Shown piece after piece: positions 32,080-40,365 of a stretch of DNA of 48,479 nucleotides. Origin of the DNA: an uncultured Campylobacter sp. Its GTDB lineage: Bacteria; Campylobacterota; Campylobacteria; Campylobacterales; Campylobacteraceae. Numbering within the stretch: the first letter of the stretch is position 1; every line of letters begins with the position of its first letter. The notes below the pieces were generated by a model, which saw nothing but the letters and a program-made list of their open reading frames with translations, did not search any database and was not told the origin of the DNA. A program made the position numbers and the translations under genes. The stretch lies in contig NZ_CALKTL010000026.1 of assembly GCF_937997405.1 (NCBI RefSeq), positions 1 to 48,479 on the forward strand. The letters run 5' to 3'.

Positions 32080-32217
32080 TCAAAGCATAAGGCTAAGCAG
32101 CAGCAAAAATCCGATGAAGCTTAGGGCGTTGCCGAAGGAGCCGCCGATATGATCGCCGAGCCACGTCAGCACGAGCGCGCCACCTAGACGCAGACCTATT
32201 TGTAGCGCCACGCTCGC
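32080..32217 (-). pseudogene. Frameshifted C-terminal remnant of the next gene
   Basis: In the frame abandoned by the gene at 32196-33410, the DNA encodes SVALQIGLRLGGALVLTW and a further hydrophobic segment ending LLLLSLML before TGA at 32080. If one copy of the 17-bp duplication at 32218-32251 is removed, the main frame reads straight into this segment (..AVDFGASVALQIG..). I therefore read it as the original C-terminus. Confidence 0.7.
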
Positions 32218-33410
32218 GCCGAAATCCACTGCGCGCCGAAATCCACTGCGCGGAGAATATCGCTGTTTTGCAGCTCGAAGCTCTGCGAGGCGTCCTTCGC
32301 CTTGGCGGGTGCCGTGGCTTCGGCGGAGCGGACGGAATTTATAGAATTTGCTGCGTTAGTAGAATTTGCAGAGCTTGTGGAATTCGCTGATTTCGCAAAA
32401 TTCTTGATGCTCGCAGAATTTGTGGAATTTTCTGCGTTTAAATTCTTAAATTCCGCAGAATTTTCGTCGCCTGCGAGCTCCGCTAAATTTTGATCCGCGC
32501 GTAGCGCGCTGGAAACGATCTGCAGCTTGCTACCTCCCGATAAATACACTCCGTCCAGCGCGAAGCCAAAATAATAAACGTCGCCGCTTTGCAGCACGCG
32601 CACGCCGCTAGCATAGCCCCCCGCTTCGCCGCTTCGCTTGGGCTCTTTGGAGTGCGGAAGCGCTGCGAATATGCGTCCGAACTTTGCGGCGCGCCAGTCT
32701 TTTCGCATAAACTTAAAGCTGCAATACGCAAAAGGCGCGAGGACGGGTAGGGCTATCGCCACCGCAGGGTCGCTCTTTTCAAAAATAAAGATTATGCAGT
32801 AGATGCTCATCACGGTCAGCGCTACGCCGAAGGCTGCAAATATCGCGGCGAGTGCCGTGCTGCCGGCGTCCTTCCAGCGCTGCGCGCCTAGGCTTAGATT
32901 AACGAAATCTAGCGGAAGGGCGGAAGCGGCGGGGTTTACCGAAGCACCGTCACGGCTCTCGAGAGTAGAATTTAAAGAGAGGGGACCGCTTAAATCTTTG
33001 CAATTCAAACTCGAAGTATAAAGTTCCGTATTAGCGTTCGCCTGCTCGTTAAAGCCTTCGTGGATCAGGCTCAAAGCGGCGGAATTTATACCGCTACGAT
33101 CTTTGTCCGATAAATCAGATGCTGTAGAATTTTGGCGCGCACTTGTCGCGGTATCGCTATATGCGTCGCGGTTTAAATTTGCGGCGGTGGAATTTCCGTT
33201 ACTTGAAACTTCGCAGTTAGGGCGCTCTGCGGAATTTTCACCGCTTAAATCGGCGCCGCTTAAAGCGCTGCGGCTGGAATTTAAGCCTCTCAAAGCTTCG
33301 CGGCTGGAATTTGAGCTTGAAGCCTCGTATATCACCGCCAGCTCGTCGCCCTCGCGTATCAGAAGATAAAGTCCGTCGCGCTTTAAGTCCAAATTCCCCG
33401 CAAAGCGCAA
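32196..33410 (-). CDS. Low-complexity membrane protein with disrupted 3' end
   Basis: 404 residues from a TTG start (GGAG 6 nt upstream). Two ordered parts, residues 1-30 (LKRDGLYLLIREGDELAVIY) and about 166-312 with two transmembrane helices (186-210, 216-232), are interrupted by Asn/Ser/Ala-rich stretches (31-165 and 313-372) encoded by GAATTT/AAATTCC-type repeats. The last 12 residues result from a 17-bp duplication that shifts the frame. The frame also stays open and protein-like for ~36 codons upstream of the TTG, and an ATG at 33528 lies in another frame (MGFAKFFRRDV), hinting at a second frameshift. Function unknown; possibly decaying. Confidence 0.55.
   Translation of the reverse strand: MRFAGNLDLKRDGLYLLIREGDELAVIYEASSSNSSREALRGLNSSRSALSGADLSGENSAERPNCEVSSNGNSTAANLNRDAYSDTATSARQNSTASDLSDKDRSGINSAALSLIHEGFNEQANANTELYTSSLNCKDLSGPLSLNSTLESRDGASVNPAASALPLDFVNLSLGAQRWKDAGSTALAAIFAAFGVALTVMSIYCIIFIFEKSDPAVAIALPVLAPFAYCSFKFMRKDWRAAKFGRIFAALPHSKEPKRSGEAGGYASGVRVLQSGDVYYFGFALDGVYLSGGSKLQIVSSALRADQNLAELAGDENSAEFKNLNAENSTNSASIKNFAKSANSTSSANSTNAANSINSVRSAEATAPAKAKDASQSFELQNSDILRAVDFGAQWISARAWRYK
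32218..32251. repeat. Perfect 17-bp tandem duplication
   Basis: GCCGAAATCCACTGCGC occurs twice head to tail at 32218-32234 and 32235-32251. Because 17 is not a multiple of three, it shifts the reading frame of the overlapping minus-strand gene near its 3' end. Confidence 0.95.
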
Positions 33411-33564
33411 GCGCTCCAGCGTAAAGCTAAATTTCGCCGTGTCTGCAGCCGCGAGCTCTAGCTTTAAATCCCTGGCCGTGCCGCGAGCAAGCTTGATACG
33501 TCGCGGCGAAAAAATTTAGCAAAGCCCATGCGCGCCTTTGAGATCTCGCAAAATTCCGTTCCTC

Positions 33565-34284
33565 CTATTTCGCGGCGGATTTTTTGCGGACCTGGATATT
33601 GATGAGCTCAACAAGCAGTGAAAACGCCATCGAGAAGTAGATGTAGCCCTTAGGTATGTGAAAGCCCAGGCCGTCTGCGATCAGCGAGACGCCCACTAGG
33701 ATCAAAAACGCAAGTGCTAAAATTTTGATCGTCGGGTTTGTGTCCACGAAGCGCGCGATCGCGCCGCTAGCGAGCATCATCACGCCCACGGCGATGATGA
33801 CTGCGAGGATCATCACGGGCAGGTGCTGCGCCATGCCCACGGCGGTGATGACGCTGTCGAGCGAAAAGATGATGTCCAAAACGGCGATCTGCACGAGCGT
33901 GCCGCCGAAGCTTGCCTTGCCGCTGCTAGCGCTGCGCTCGTGTGCCTCGCCCGTGGCGCTGGAGTGGATCTCGAGCGTGGATTTGACGAGCAGAAACAAT
34001 CCACCGCCGATCAGCACGAGATCGCGTCCGCTAAAATCGCGCGCAAGCACGCTAAATAGCGGCTTGGTAAGCCCCATGATCCAGCTTAGGCTAAGCAGTA
34101 GCAAAATGCGCGTGAACATCGCAAGTGCGAGCCCCATTATACGGGCGCGTCCGCGCTGTGCCTCGGGCAGGCGGCCGCATAAAATCGCGATAAAGATGAT
34201 ATTGTCGATGCCAAGCACGATCTCAAGCCCCGTGAGCGTCGCCAGGCTGATCCATGCCTCGGGTGAGGCGATCCATTCAAACAT
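33565..34284 (-). CDS. TerC family integral membrane protein
   Basis: 239 residues with about seven transmembrane helices and TerC signatures GLEIVLGIDNIIFIAIL near the N-terminus and VLDIIFSLDSVITAVGMA in the middle; the acidic residues in these helices are typical. TerC proteins are linked to metal (especially Mn) export and to metal loading of secreted enzymes. AAAGGA precedes the ATG. No cytosolic CBS domain is present, so this is the short form. Confidence 0.92.
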   Translation of the reverse strand: MFEWIASPEAWISLATLTGLEIVLGIDNIIFIAILCGRLPEAQRGRARIMGLALAMFTRILLLLSLSWIMGLTKPLFSVLARDFSGRDLVLIGGGLFLLVKSTLEIHSSATGEAHERSASSGKASFGGTLVQIAVLDIIFSLDSVITAVGMAQHLPVMILAVIIAVGVMMLASGAIARFVDTNPTIKILALAFLILVGVSLIADGLGFHIPKGYIYFSMAFSLLVELINIQVRKKSAAK

Positions 34285-34606
34285 CGGTTTCCTTTGGGTG
34301 AAATTTAAGCCGTGATGATAGCGAAAGTTTGGTTAAAATTTCTAAATTTTACCGCCTTCGTGCGCGAAACTGCGCGGGGAATTTCTGCGATGCGATGCGG
34401 ACGGGCTATCTTGGAATTTTACCGCAAGACTATTTCGCTAAAAGGTGCAAAGCACCGCATGCGCGGCAAAATTGCGGCGCACGGAATTTCGTGGATTAAG
34501 AGAGCGAAATTTTTGCGGCGAAATTTTAAAATTTAGGCTATAAATTTACCCGTTTTTAAGCAGGGGGGGTAGCATTATTTTCAGAATTTATCTCAAAGGA
34601 GCGAAG
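34285..34606. other. Intergenic region without a convincing gene
   Basis: 322 bases. A 74-codon open frame on the plus strand is Arg/Lys-rich, follows the AAATTT repeat words and has no Shine-Dalgarno site; I do not call it. The end holds the AAAGGAG site of the next gene. Confidence 0.5.
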
Positions 34607-35359
34607 ATGAAATATGCACTAGGTGTCGCGCTTGCGACGTTGATTTTAACAGGATGCGGCGCAGACGAAGTAGAGCTCGTGAAAAACTACACTTTGCCCG
34701 ATTTTAAATCTATGAGTATCGGCACGGCAATCGAGGGCTCGAAAATGTGTAAAAATATCACGTGGAGCAGAGAGGAAAACGGCGGATTAAAGACAGTCAA
34801 AATGGTTTGCGACTTGGATATGGAGAAAGTACTGGCAAATATTATAGAATCAAATAAAAAGCGCGAGCAAGATATGTTGAGCCGTATTTTAGATAGCGCT
34901 ATGATCTTTTATGGAGGAAAGACTTATGATAAGCAAGATCTGCTTAAGATAGCGAACGAGCATTGCAAAATAAACGATGCGAAATTTCAAGAAACGATCA
35001 AGACTAAAGGGAAAATAGCTTATGACGATCAAAAAATGCTAGTTGATTGTGACGATAAGCTAAAAGATGAAATATTAAAGCCCGGCGATTCTAGAATTAA
35101 CGAAACAAATTCTATGGGTGAGATTATGATGTTTTTGAAAGAAGCCGTTTATTTATCTCAGCTAACACCCGAACAAGAAAAAGCGCAGCTAGGAAAAGCG
35201 GCAAAGCTATCATCCTCCACGATTGAACTAAATTTTGTGGTAAATGCCGACAAGAGCGTAAGTCTGTCCGATAAATTTAAATTTACCCAAGACGGCAAAG
35301 AAGATTCTAATAATAGAATAAGCTCAAAAAAGATTCTTACGGGCTTCTACGAAAGATAA
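34607..35359 (+). CDS. Hypothetical lipoprotein
   Basis: 250 residues with a clear lipoprotein signal (LTGC, acylated Cys17). The mature part is Lys/Glu/Asp-rich with cysteines in KMCKNIT, KMVCDLDM, EHCKIND and LVDCDDK, which could form two disulfides. AAAGGAGCG precedes the ATG. Base composition is more AT-rich than its neighbours. No family is recognised. Confidence 0.75.
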   Translation: MKYALGVALATLILTGCGADEVELVKNYTLPDFKSMSIGTAIEGSKMCKNITWSREENGGLKTVKMVCDLDMEKVLANIIESNKKREQDMLSRILDSAMIFYGGKTYDKQDLLKIANEHCKINDAKFQETIKTKGKIAYDDQKMLVDCDDKLKDEILKPGDSRINETNSMGEIMMFLKEAVYLSQLTPEQEKAQLGKAAKLSSSTIELNFVVNADKSVSLSDKFKFTQDGKEDSNNRISSKKILTGFYER

Positions 35360-35890
35360 AAACACTTTTTACTCGCAGCTAAATTTTATGAAATTTTAAA
35401 ATTTAGCCGCCATTCTTATAGCAAAATTTCATTCAAAATTTTACGTGGATTTTAAATTTAAAGCGCGATGCCTTCTCGTCGCCAAGGCTAAATTTAAATT
35501 TTAGCTTCATTGCGGCGCGGGGGCTGAATTTTCGCTGCGCGAAATTTTAAATTTTATTCAACATACCGCGCGGCGCGGATAAGCTAGCGAGCCGAGCTTG
35601 AGGTTTTAGATAAATTCGACCTTATACGGGCCCTTACAAGATACGAAAGTACGGGTTAAAATTCCTGCAAGCAGCGCAAGAGTAGACTATAGCCGAGAGC
35701 GCAGGCTGTGGGCTATTAAATTTCTTGCTAGCTAGGCAAAAAGCGTATTCGCCTGCCAAAACTAGCGATTGTCGTATCGGCTAAAATCGGCGTGCTTTGC
35801 ATTCAAATATGAGTTTCGGCGTGGTCTGCCGACGGAGTATCAACCGAAATCGGCGGTTTTCCTCGCCAATAAAGCAGGCTTATTGCCGCG
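35360..35890. other. Intergenic AAATTT-rich region
   Basis: 531 bases between convergent genes. The first half is dense in AAATTTTA words; the second half is more GC-rich but has no credible gene on either strand. Confidence 0.5.
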
Positions 35891-36454
35891 TTAATCAAAC
35901 AGCGAGGGTTGCAGCGATTTGATCTTGTAGCTTGTGCGGTGAAACGGCGTGAGCCCGTAGCGTTCGATCGCCGCGATGTGCGTGCGCGAGCCGTAGCCTT
36001 TGTTTTGCACGAAGCCGTATTGCGGGTAGCGCTGCGCGAGCTCATACATCGTGCGGTCGCGCGTGACTTTGGCGAGGATGCTCGCCGCGCTTACTTCGGC
36101 GATTTGCGCGTCGGCCTTTACGAGCGTTTGAAGCCCGCGTACGCCGAAGGTTGCGTTGCCGTCGTAGATGATCTGTCCGCTAAAATCCCCAAAATACGCG
36201 AGAATCTGCTCAAGCGCCGATCTTAGACATGCGCTGAGTCCGATCTCATCGACCTGTGCGCTTGAAATTTCGACGATTTTGTAGCGCGAGTTTTTGGTGA
36301 TTACGGCGTAGAGCTCCTCGCGCCGCTTTTCGCTTAGCTTTTTGCTATCGGCAAGGCCTGCGATCTCGCGTTGCAGCACACATCCCGCGACGCAAAGCGG
36401 TCCTGCAAGGCAGCCGCGCCCCGCCTCGTCGATGCCGCAAATTTGCCCGCTCAC
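35891..36454 (-). CDS. rnhB: Ribonuclease HII
   Basis: 187 residues. It cleaves RNA in RNA-DNA hybrids, including single ribonucleotides in DNA. The active-site set is visible: Asp9-Glu10 (GIDEAGRG), Asp98 (IIYDGN) and Asp115 (KADAQI), with the ADSKKLSEKRRE and AASILAKVTRD motifs of the family. The start overlaps the stop of the RDD gene by 4 bases. Confidence 0.96.
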   Translation of the reverse strand: MSGQICGIDEAGRGCLAGPLCVAGCVLQREIAGLADSKKLSEKRREELYAVITKNSRYKIVEISSAQVDEIGLSACLRSALEQILAYFGDFSGQIIYDGNATFGVRGLQTLVKADAQIAEVSAASILAKVTRDRTMYELAQRYPQYGFVQNKGYGSRTHIAAIERYGLTPFHRTSYKIKSLQPSLFD

Positions 36455-36876
36455 TGCGCGTCCTTTCGCACGACTGGCGCGGCCCCGCTTAGCAGGTCGT
36501 GTAAATTCAGCCTATCTTTGCGAAAAAAGCAGATCAAAAGCCCGATGACGCTAAAGCCTGCAAAAACGAAGCACGCAAAGCGAGCCAGCGCCCTAAAGAA
36601 GCTTACTTTGCGCCCGCTGCGAACATCGATGAGGTAAAGCCCCGCCAGCTTGTAGCCTGGCGTCTGGGCGCTGCGGGCGTAAAATGCCGCGCAAATAGCG
36701 CCGTATGCGAGCCATATAAGCGCGATTGCAGCTTGGTTGCGCCACAGAGCCTCTTTCGAGCCCAAGACGAGATAGGTAACGCCGTAGAACAGGGGCATCG
36801 CGATGATGAAAAGATCGACGATGAAGGCCTTTATGCGCAGAAAAATCGGTGAAATTTTAGCTTTTTGTTTTGCCAT
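36451..36876 (-). CDS. RDD family membrane protein
   Basis: 141 residues with three hydrophobic segments (about 16-37, 48-67, 103-120). It has the RDD pattern: IKAFIVDLFII near the start, TPGYKLAGLYLIDVRSG in the middle and HDLLSG near the end. Function of the family is poorly known, sometimes ion transport. It is upstream of and coupled to rnhB. Confidence 0.85.
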   Translation of the reverse strand: MAKQKAKISPIFLRIKAFIVDLFIIAMPLFYGVTYLVLGSKEALWRNQAAIALIWLAYGAICAAFYARSAQTPGYKLAGLYLIDVRSGRKVSFFRALARFACFVFAGFSVIGLLICFFRKDRLNLHDLLSGAAPVVRKDAQ

Positions 36877-36979
36877 TTTGATCCATTTTGGATTAAATTT
36901 TAAAATTCCGGCGCGCTAAATTTAGAGCCTAGAGGATAAGATTTAATCTCGTTGCGGTTTGTTAGCAGCAAATCGGCGC

Positions 36980-37591
36980 CTAGTTTCCGCGACTACCGGG
37001 CTTGATTGCCTTGCTTCCGGCGGCACAAAGCGGGCAAGTCGCGGGCTCGTAAATTTCAAACTCGAAATTGCCTAGCGCAAAAAACGGCTTATCCGCGGGC
37101 AGCTTGGCGCCAGCCTTTGCACTGCTGCCCGCTAAATTTGCAACCTTGCAAAATCCGCGATTGGCAAGCGCGGCAAAGCCCACGACCTCGCCGCCGAGGT
37201 TTTCGATGAGCCTGGCGCTCTCAAGAGCCGAGCCGCCCGTCGTGATGATGTCCTCACAGATGATAAATCTCTCGCCCTTATGCACTTCAAAGCCGCGGCG
37301 CAGGCTCATTACGCGATCTACGCGCTCAGTAAAGATGAAGCGTTTTTTTGCCACGCGAGCTAGCTCGTAGCCCGCTAAAATTCCGCCCAGCGCGGGCGAG
37401 CAGACGCTATCAAACTCCACGCCCGCTTTTTCGATGATCGCGGCAAGTTCGTCTGCGAGCCGTCCTGCGAGCTGCGGATTTTCTAGTACTTTTGCGCTTT
37501 GGAGGTAAAACTGCGAGTGGTTGCCGCTTGAAAGCAGAAAATGCCCCTGCAGATACGCGCCGCAGTCGCGATAGATTTTTTCTATATTCAC
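36980..37591 (-). CDS. pyrE: Orotate phosphoribosyltransferase
   Basis: 203 residues, pyrimidine synthesis (orotate plus PRPP to OMP). The PRPP-binding motif FIICEDIITTGGSA is at about 109-122, with SSGNHSQFYLQSAK near the N-terminus. It starts at a GTG three bases after the frr stop, so it is translated with frr. A short C-terminal Cys pair (CPLC) is present, as in some Campylobacterota homologues. Confidence 0.95.
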   Translation of the reverse strand: MNIEKIYRDCGAYLQGHFLLSSGNHSQFYLQSAKVLENPQLAGRLADELAAIIEKAGVEFDSVCSPALGGILAGYELARVAKKRFIFTERVDRVMSLRRGFEVHKGERFIICEDIITTGGSALESARLIENLGGEVVGFAALANRGFCKVANLAGSSAKAGAKLPADKPFFALGNFEFEIYEPATCPLCAAGSKAIKPGSRGN

Positions 37592-37594
37592 AGC

Positions 37595-38152
37595 TCAGAC
37601 CTTCAAAAGCTCGGCTTCTTTGGCCTTGACTGCGTCGTCGATCTTGCTTGAGTAGGAGTCGGTGATCTTTTGCACCTCGTCGTAGCCCTTTTTAGCGTCG
37701 TCTTCAGAGATCGCTTTGTCTTTTTCGAGCTTTTTGATCTCGTCGTTGGCGTCTTTGCGGACGTTGCGAATGCCGATTTTGGCCTTCTCGCCCATCGCTT
37801 TAGCCTTTTTGGCGTTTTCTTGGCGCTGATCGAGCGTCATCGGCGGGAAAAAGAGCTTCACGCTCTCGCCGTCGTTAGTCGGATTAACGCCGATATTTGC
37901 CGCTGCGATCGCGCTTTCGATCGCCTTTAGCATCGGCTTTTCCCACGGCGTGATCGAGATCGTGACCGCATCGGTCGAAAGGACGGTCGCGACCTGATTT
38001 AGCGGAGTTTGCGAGCCGTAATAATCCACGAAAATATGATCCAGGATCGCCACGCTCACTTTGCCGGTGCGTAGCGTCGTAAAGTCCTTTTTCAAAGCCT
38101 CGATAGCTCGATCGCCGTTTGCTCTTTGCTCTTTATAGATAGCTTCTAGCAT
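37595..38152 (-). CDS. frr: Ribosome recycling factor
   Basis: 185 residues, normal length. It splits post-termination ribosomes with EF-G. Family words are present: LRTGKVSVAILDHI, YYGSQTPLNQVATV, KLFFPPMTLDQRQE and IRNVRKDANDEIKKLEKD. First gene of a frr-pyrE pair. Confidence 0.97.
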   Translation of the reverse strand: MLEAIYKEQRANGDRAIEALKKDFTTLRTGKVSVAILDHIFVDYYGSQTPLNQVATVLSTDAVTISITPWEKPMLKAIESAIAAANIGVNPTNDGESVKLFFPPMTLDQRQENAKKAKAMGEKAKIGIRNVRKDANDEIKKLEKDKAISEDDAKKGYDEVQKITDSYSSKIDDAVKAKEAELLKV

Positions 38153-38207
38153 TCAAATCCTTTAAATAAAATTTGCGGAATTATAGCGTTAAAAAAATAA
38201 GAATAGC

Positions 38208-38238
38208 ATTTAAAAGCGCGGATTTTGCGCTTTTAAAT
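38208..38238 (-). terminator. Terminator of secG
   Basis: Perfect 12-bp stem (ATTTAAAAGCGC with GCGCTTTTAAAT) and a 7-base loop, 16 bases after the secG stop at 38254; the distal arm gives CUUUUAAAU on the transcript. Confidence 0.65.
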
Positions 38239-38253
38239 TTTAAAATTTAGAGT

Positions 38254-38775
38254 TTATTTGGTTGTGTTTTGATCTGCGGAAGCGGCGCTGGCATTGGTAT
38301 CACTTGATGCTTGCGACCGAGCAGGCGCGCTAGCTGCGGCGGTATCGGTAGCAGGAGCTGCGGGCGCTTCGATTTTCGTATCCGTCGCATTGGTCTCGCC
38401 GCTAATTATAGAATTTGACTCAGTGCTTGCAGGAGCGAAATTAGGCTTTATGCCAGAAGTAGGGATAGACGGCACGCCAGGGACAGCGTTTGGTACGGAT
38501 TTAGTAGCATTTGCTTCGATCTTTACGCGATCGACTACGGAAGATTTAGCGTCTTGCTGATAGAAATATGCAAGCACGAGCGTATTTATCACAAATAAAA
38601 TTCCCATCGCGGCGGTAAATTTAGCTAAAAATCCCGCCGGACCCTTTGCTCCGAATAAGCTTTCGTTGCTTCCGCTGTATGCACCGAGACCTATGGATGA
38701 GCTTTTTTGTAATAATACCGAAACGGTGATGATGACGGCAAAAACGACCTGCAAAACCAAAAATAACGTAGTCAC
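38254..38775 (-). CDS. secG: Preprotein translocase subunit SecG
   Basis: 173 residues. Two transmembrane helices (about 3-22, 52-72) with the SecG signature LLQKSSSIGLGAYSGS and LFGAKGPAGFLAKFTA between them. The ~95-residue C-terminal tail is Ala/Ser/Thr/Asn-rich, longer than in E. coli SecG but usual for Campylobacter. It is part of the SecYEG export channel. Upstream of frr with a terminator between. Confidence 0.93.
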   Translation of the reverse strand: MTTLFLVLQVVFAVIITVSVLLQKSSSIGLGAYSGSNESLFGAKGPAGFLAKFTAAMGILFVINTLVLAYFYQQDAKSSVVDRVKIEANATKSVPNAVPGVPSIPTSGIKPNFAPASTESNSIISGETNATDTKIEAPAAPATDTAAASAPARSQASSDTNASAASADQNTTK

Positions 38776-38843
38776 TATAAAAACCTTTTGAAAAAATTGA
38801 ATTCGCGATTATAATAAAAGATTTATAAATTTTAAGTTAAGAG

Positions 38844-38864
38844 TGCACCGCACGAAGCGGTGCA
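38844..38864 (-). terminator. Hairpin after the BI-1/YccA gene
   Basis: Perfect 8-bp stem (TGCACCGC with GCGGTGCA) and a 5-base loop just after the stop at 38871, followed on the minus strand by a weak T-rich stretch. Confidence 0.6.
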
Positions 38865-38870
38865 TAGAAT

Positions 38871-39566
38871 TTAGTCTCTGCTTGCGCCGAAAATTCTTAG
38901 TAGCGCAAGGAAGAGGTTGTAGATGTTTAGATACATACTCACGGCGGCCATTATAGGTGAGGCATAGGTGCCGTTTATGATATTTTTAGTATCGTAGATG
39001 ATATACATCGAAAAGACTAAAGCCGAAAACGCCGCAATCGCTAGATCAAGCATAGAGCTTCTGAAAAAGAAATAGTTCAAAAGGCTTAGGCCGATAATGG
39101 CTATAAGCGATATGAATAGCGGCTTGCCCCACGAATCGAAGCGGGTTTTGGTATTCATTGCATAAACGGTAAGCGCACCGAAAGTCACCGCAGTAGCTAC
39201 GAAAGCCTGCGTCACTACGCTACCTGCGCCCGCTGCGATATATATAGCGATCAGTTTGCCTATAGTAAGACCGGTAATAAAGGTAAATGCAAAAAGCAAA
39301 ACCAGCGCGATCGTGTTGGCGCCGCGATTTACGGCTGCTTGCATACCGAAGATCAGCCCCATTAAAACTACCAGATATAAAATCGGATGAAGAGCCAAGC
39401 TCACGCCGAAACTCATCGCCACAAAAGCCCCTGCCGCCGCAGCTATCATAGAAGCGGTTAAAAGCGCATAGGTTTGTTTGATAGTCTGAGAGATTCGTCC
39501 TTGTTCCAGTGATGCGTCCGATAGCTCATAGCCGTCCGCGTAATTTCGTCTGTCGTATAGACTCAT
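38871..39566 (-). CDS. Bax inhibitor-1/YccA family membrane protein
   Basis: 231 residues with seven hydrophobic segments. Family features include the start LEQGRISQTIKQTYALLTAS and the C-terminal YIIYDTKNIINGTYASP with its buried Asp, ending in MYLNIYNLFLALLRIFG. BI-1 relatives are proton/calcium leak channels or regulators of membrane proteases such as FtsH. Single gene, divergent from the carbonic anhydrase operon. Confidence 0.93.
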   Translation of the reverse strand: MSLYDRRNYADGYELSDASLEQGRISQTIKQTYALLTASMIAAAAGAFVAMSFGVSLALHPILYLVVLMGLIFGMQAAVNRGANTIALVLLFAFTFITGLTIGKLIAIYIAAGAGSVVTQAFVATAVTFGALTVYAMNTKTRFDSWGKPLFISLIAIIGLSLLNYFFFRSSMLDLAIAAFSALVFSMYIIYDTKNIINGTYASPIMAAVSMYLNIYNLFLALLRIFGASRD

Positions 39567-39666
39567 ATTTTCTCCTTCTTTTGATTTATGAGCGGGGAGT
39601 TTAGCGAAAATTTGGTAAATATATAATTAAAAATTTCCGGAATTCTATCTATTTATGAAAGTAATA

Positions 39667-39672
39667 TATAAT
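39667..39672 (+). promoter_or_regulatory. -10 box of the carbonic anhydrase operon
   Basis: TATAAT 25 bases before the ATG at 39697, with AAGGAG at 39686-39691. Confidence 0.6.
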
Positions 39673-39696
39673 TCCCGACTTTTTTAAGGAGAAAGT

Positions 39697-40365
39697 ATGC
39701 CCAGCCAGTTAATAAATGGAGCTATTAAATTTATGGAAGAAAATTTTGCCGAGCATGCCGAGCTTTTCGGAAGTCTGGCAAATCATCAAAAACCTCACAC
39801 GCTTTTTATCGGCTGCTCTGACTCGCGCGTGGTGCCGAGCCTAATTACTTCGACGCTTCCGGGCGAGCTTTTCGTCGTGCGAAATATCGCAAACGTCGTT
39901 CCTCCATACCGCATTAGCGAGGAATTTTTAGCAACTACTTCGGCGATTGAATACGCACTATATTCGCTAAATATCAAGAATATCATCGTTTGTGGGCACA
40001 GCAACTGCGGTGGCTGCGCGGCGCTGTTTTATGACGCAAAAAAGCTCGAAAAAATTCCAAACGTAAGGCGCTGGCTAAATTTAATGCAGCCTGTAAAAGA
40101 CGAGGTCGAAAAGCTAAAAGACCTCGGCACCGACAAGCGTGAGTGGATAACCGAGCGACTAAATATTATAAATTCCATGCAAAATTTACTTAGCTTTCCT
40201 GGCATCAAATATGCCTACAAAAACGGCGAGATTAAAATTTACGGCTGGCACTACGTCATCGAAACGGGCGAACTATTCAACTACGACGACGAAGGCGCAC
40301 ATTTTACGCTATTAAATAAGGGAATGGATTATGAAAAAATCTATAATCAGCTTTTTAACGATTAG
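39697..40365 (+). CDS. Beta-class carbonic anhydrase
   Basis: 222 residues, interconverts CO2 and bicarbonate in the cytosol. Zinc ligands Cys40, His101 and Cys104 and the catalytic Asp42-Arg44 dyad are visible in CSDSRVVPS and CGHSNCGGC. Capnophilic Campylobacter need it to supply bicarbonate in air. The last 35 bases overlap the start of the MscS gene. Confidence 0.95.
   Translation: MPSQLINGAIKFMEENFAEHAELFGSLANHQKPHTLFIGCSDSRVVPSLITSTLPGELFVVRNIANVVPPYRISEEFLATTSAIEYALYSLNIKNIIVCGHSNCGGCAALFYDAKKLEKIPNVRRWLNLMQPVKDEVEKLKDLGTDKREWITERLNIINSMQNLLSFPGIKYAYKNGEIKIYGWHYVIETGELFNYDDEGAHFTLLNKGMDYEKIYNQLFND

Noticed and set aside
34312..34536. 74-codon plus-strand open frame before the lipoprotein
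   Set aside because: Arg/Lys-rich read-through of AAATTT mosaic with no ribosome site; nothing like a known family.
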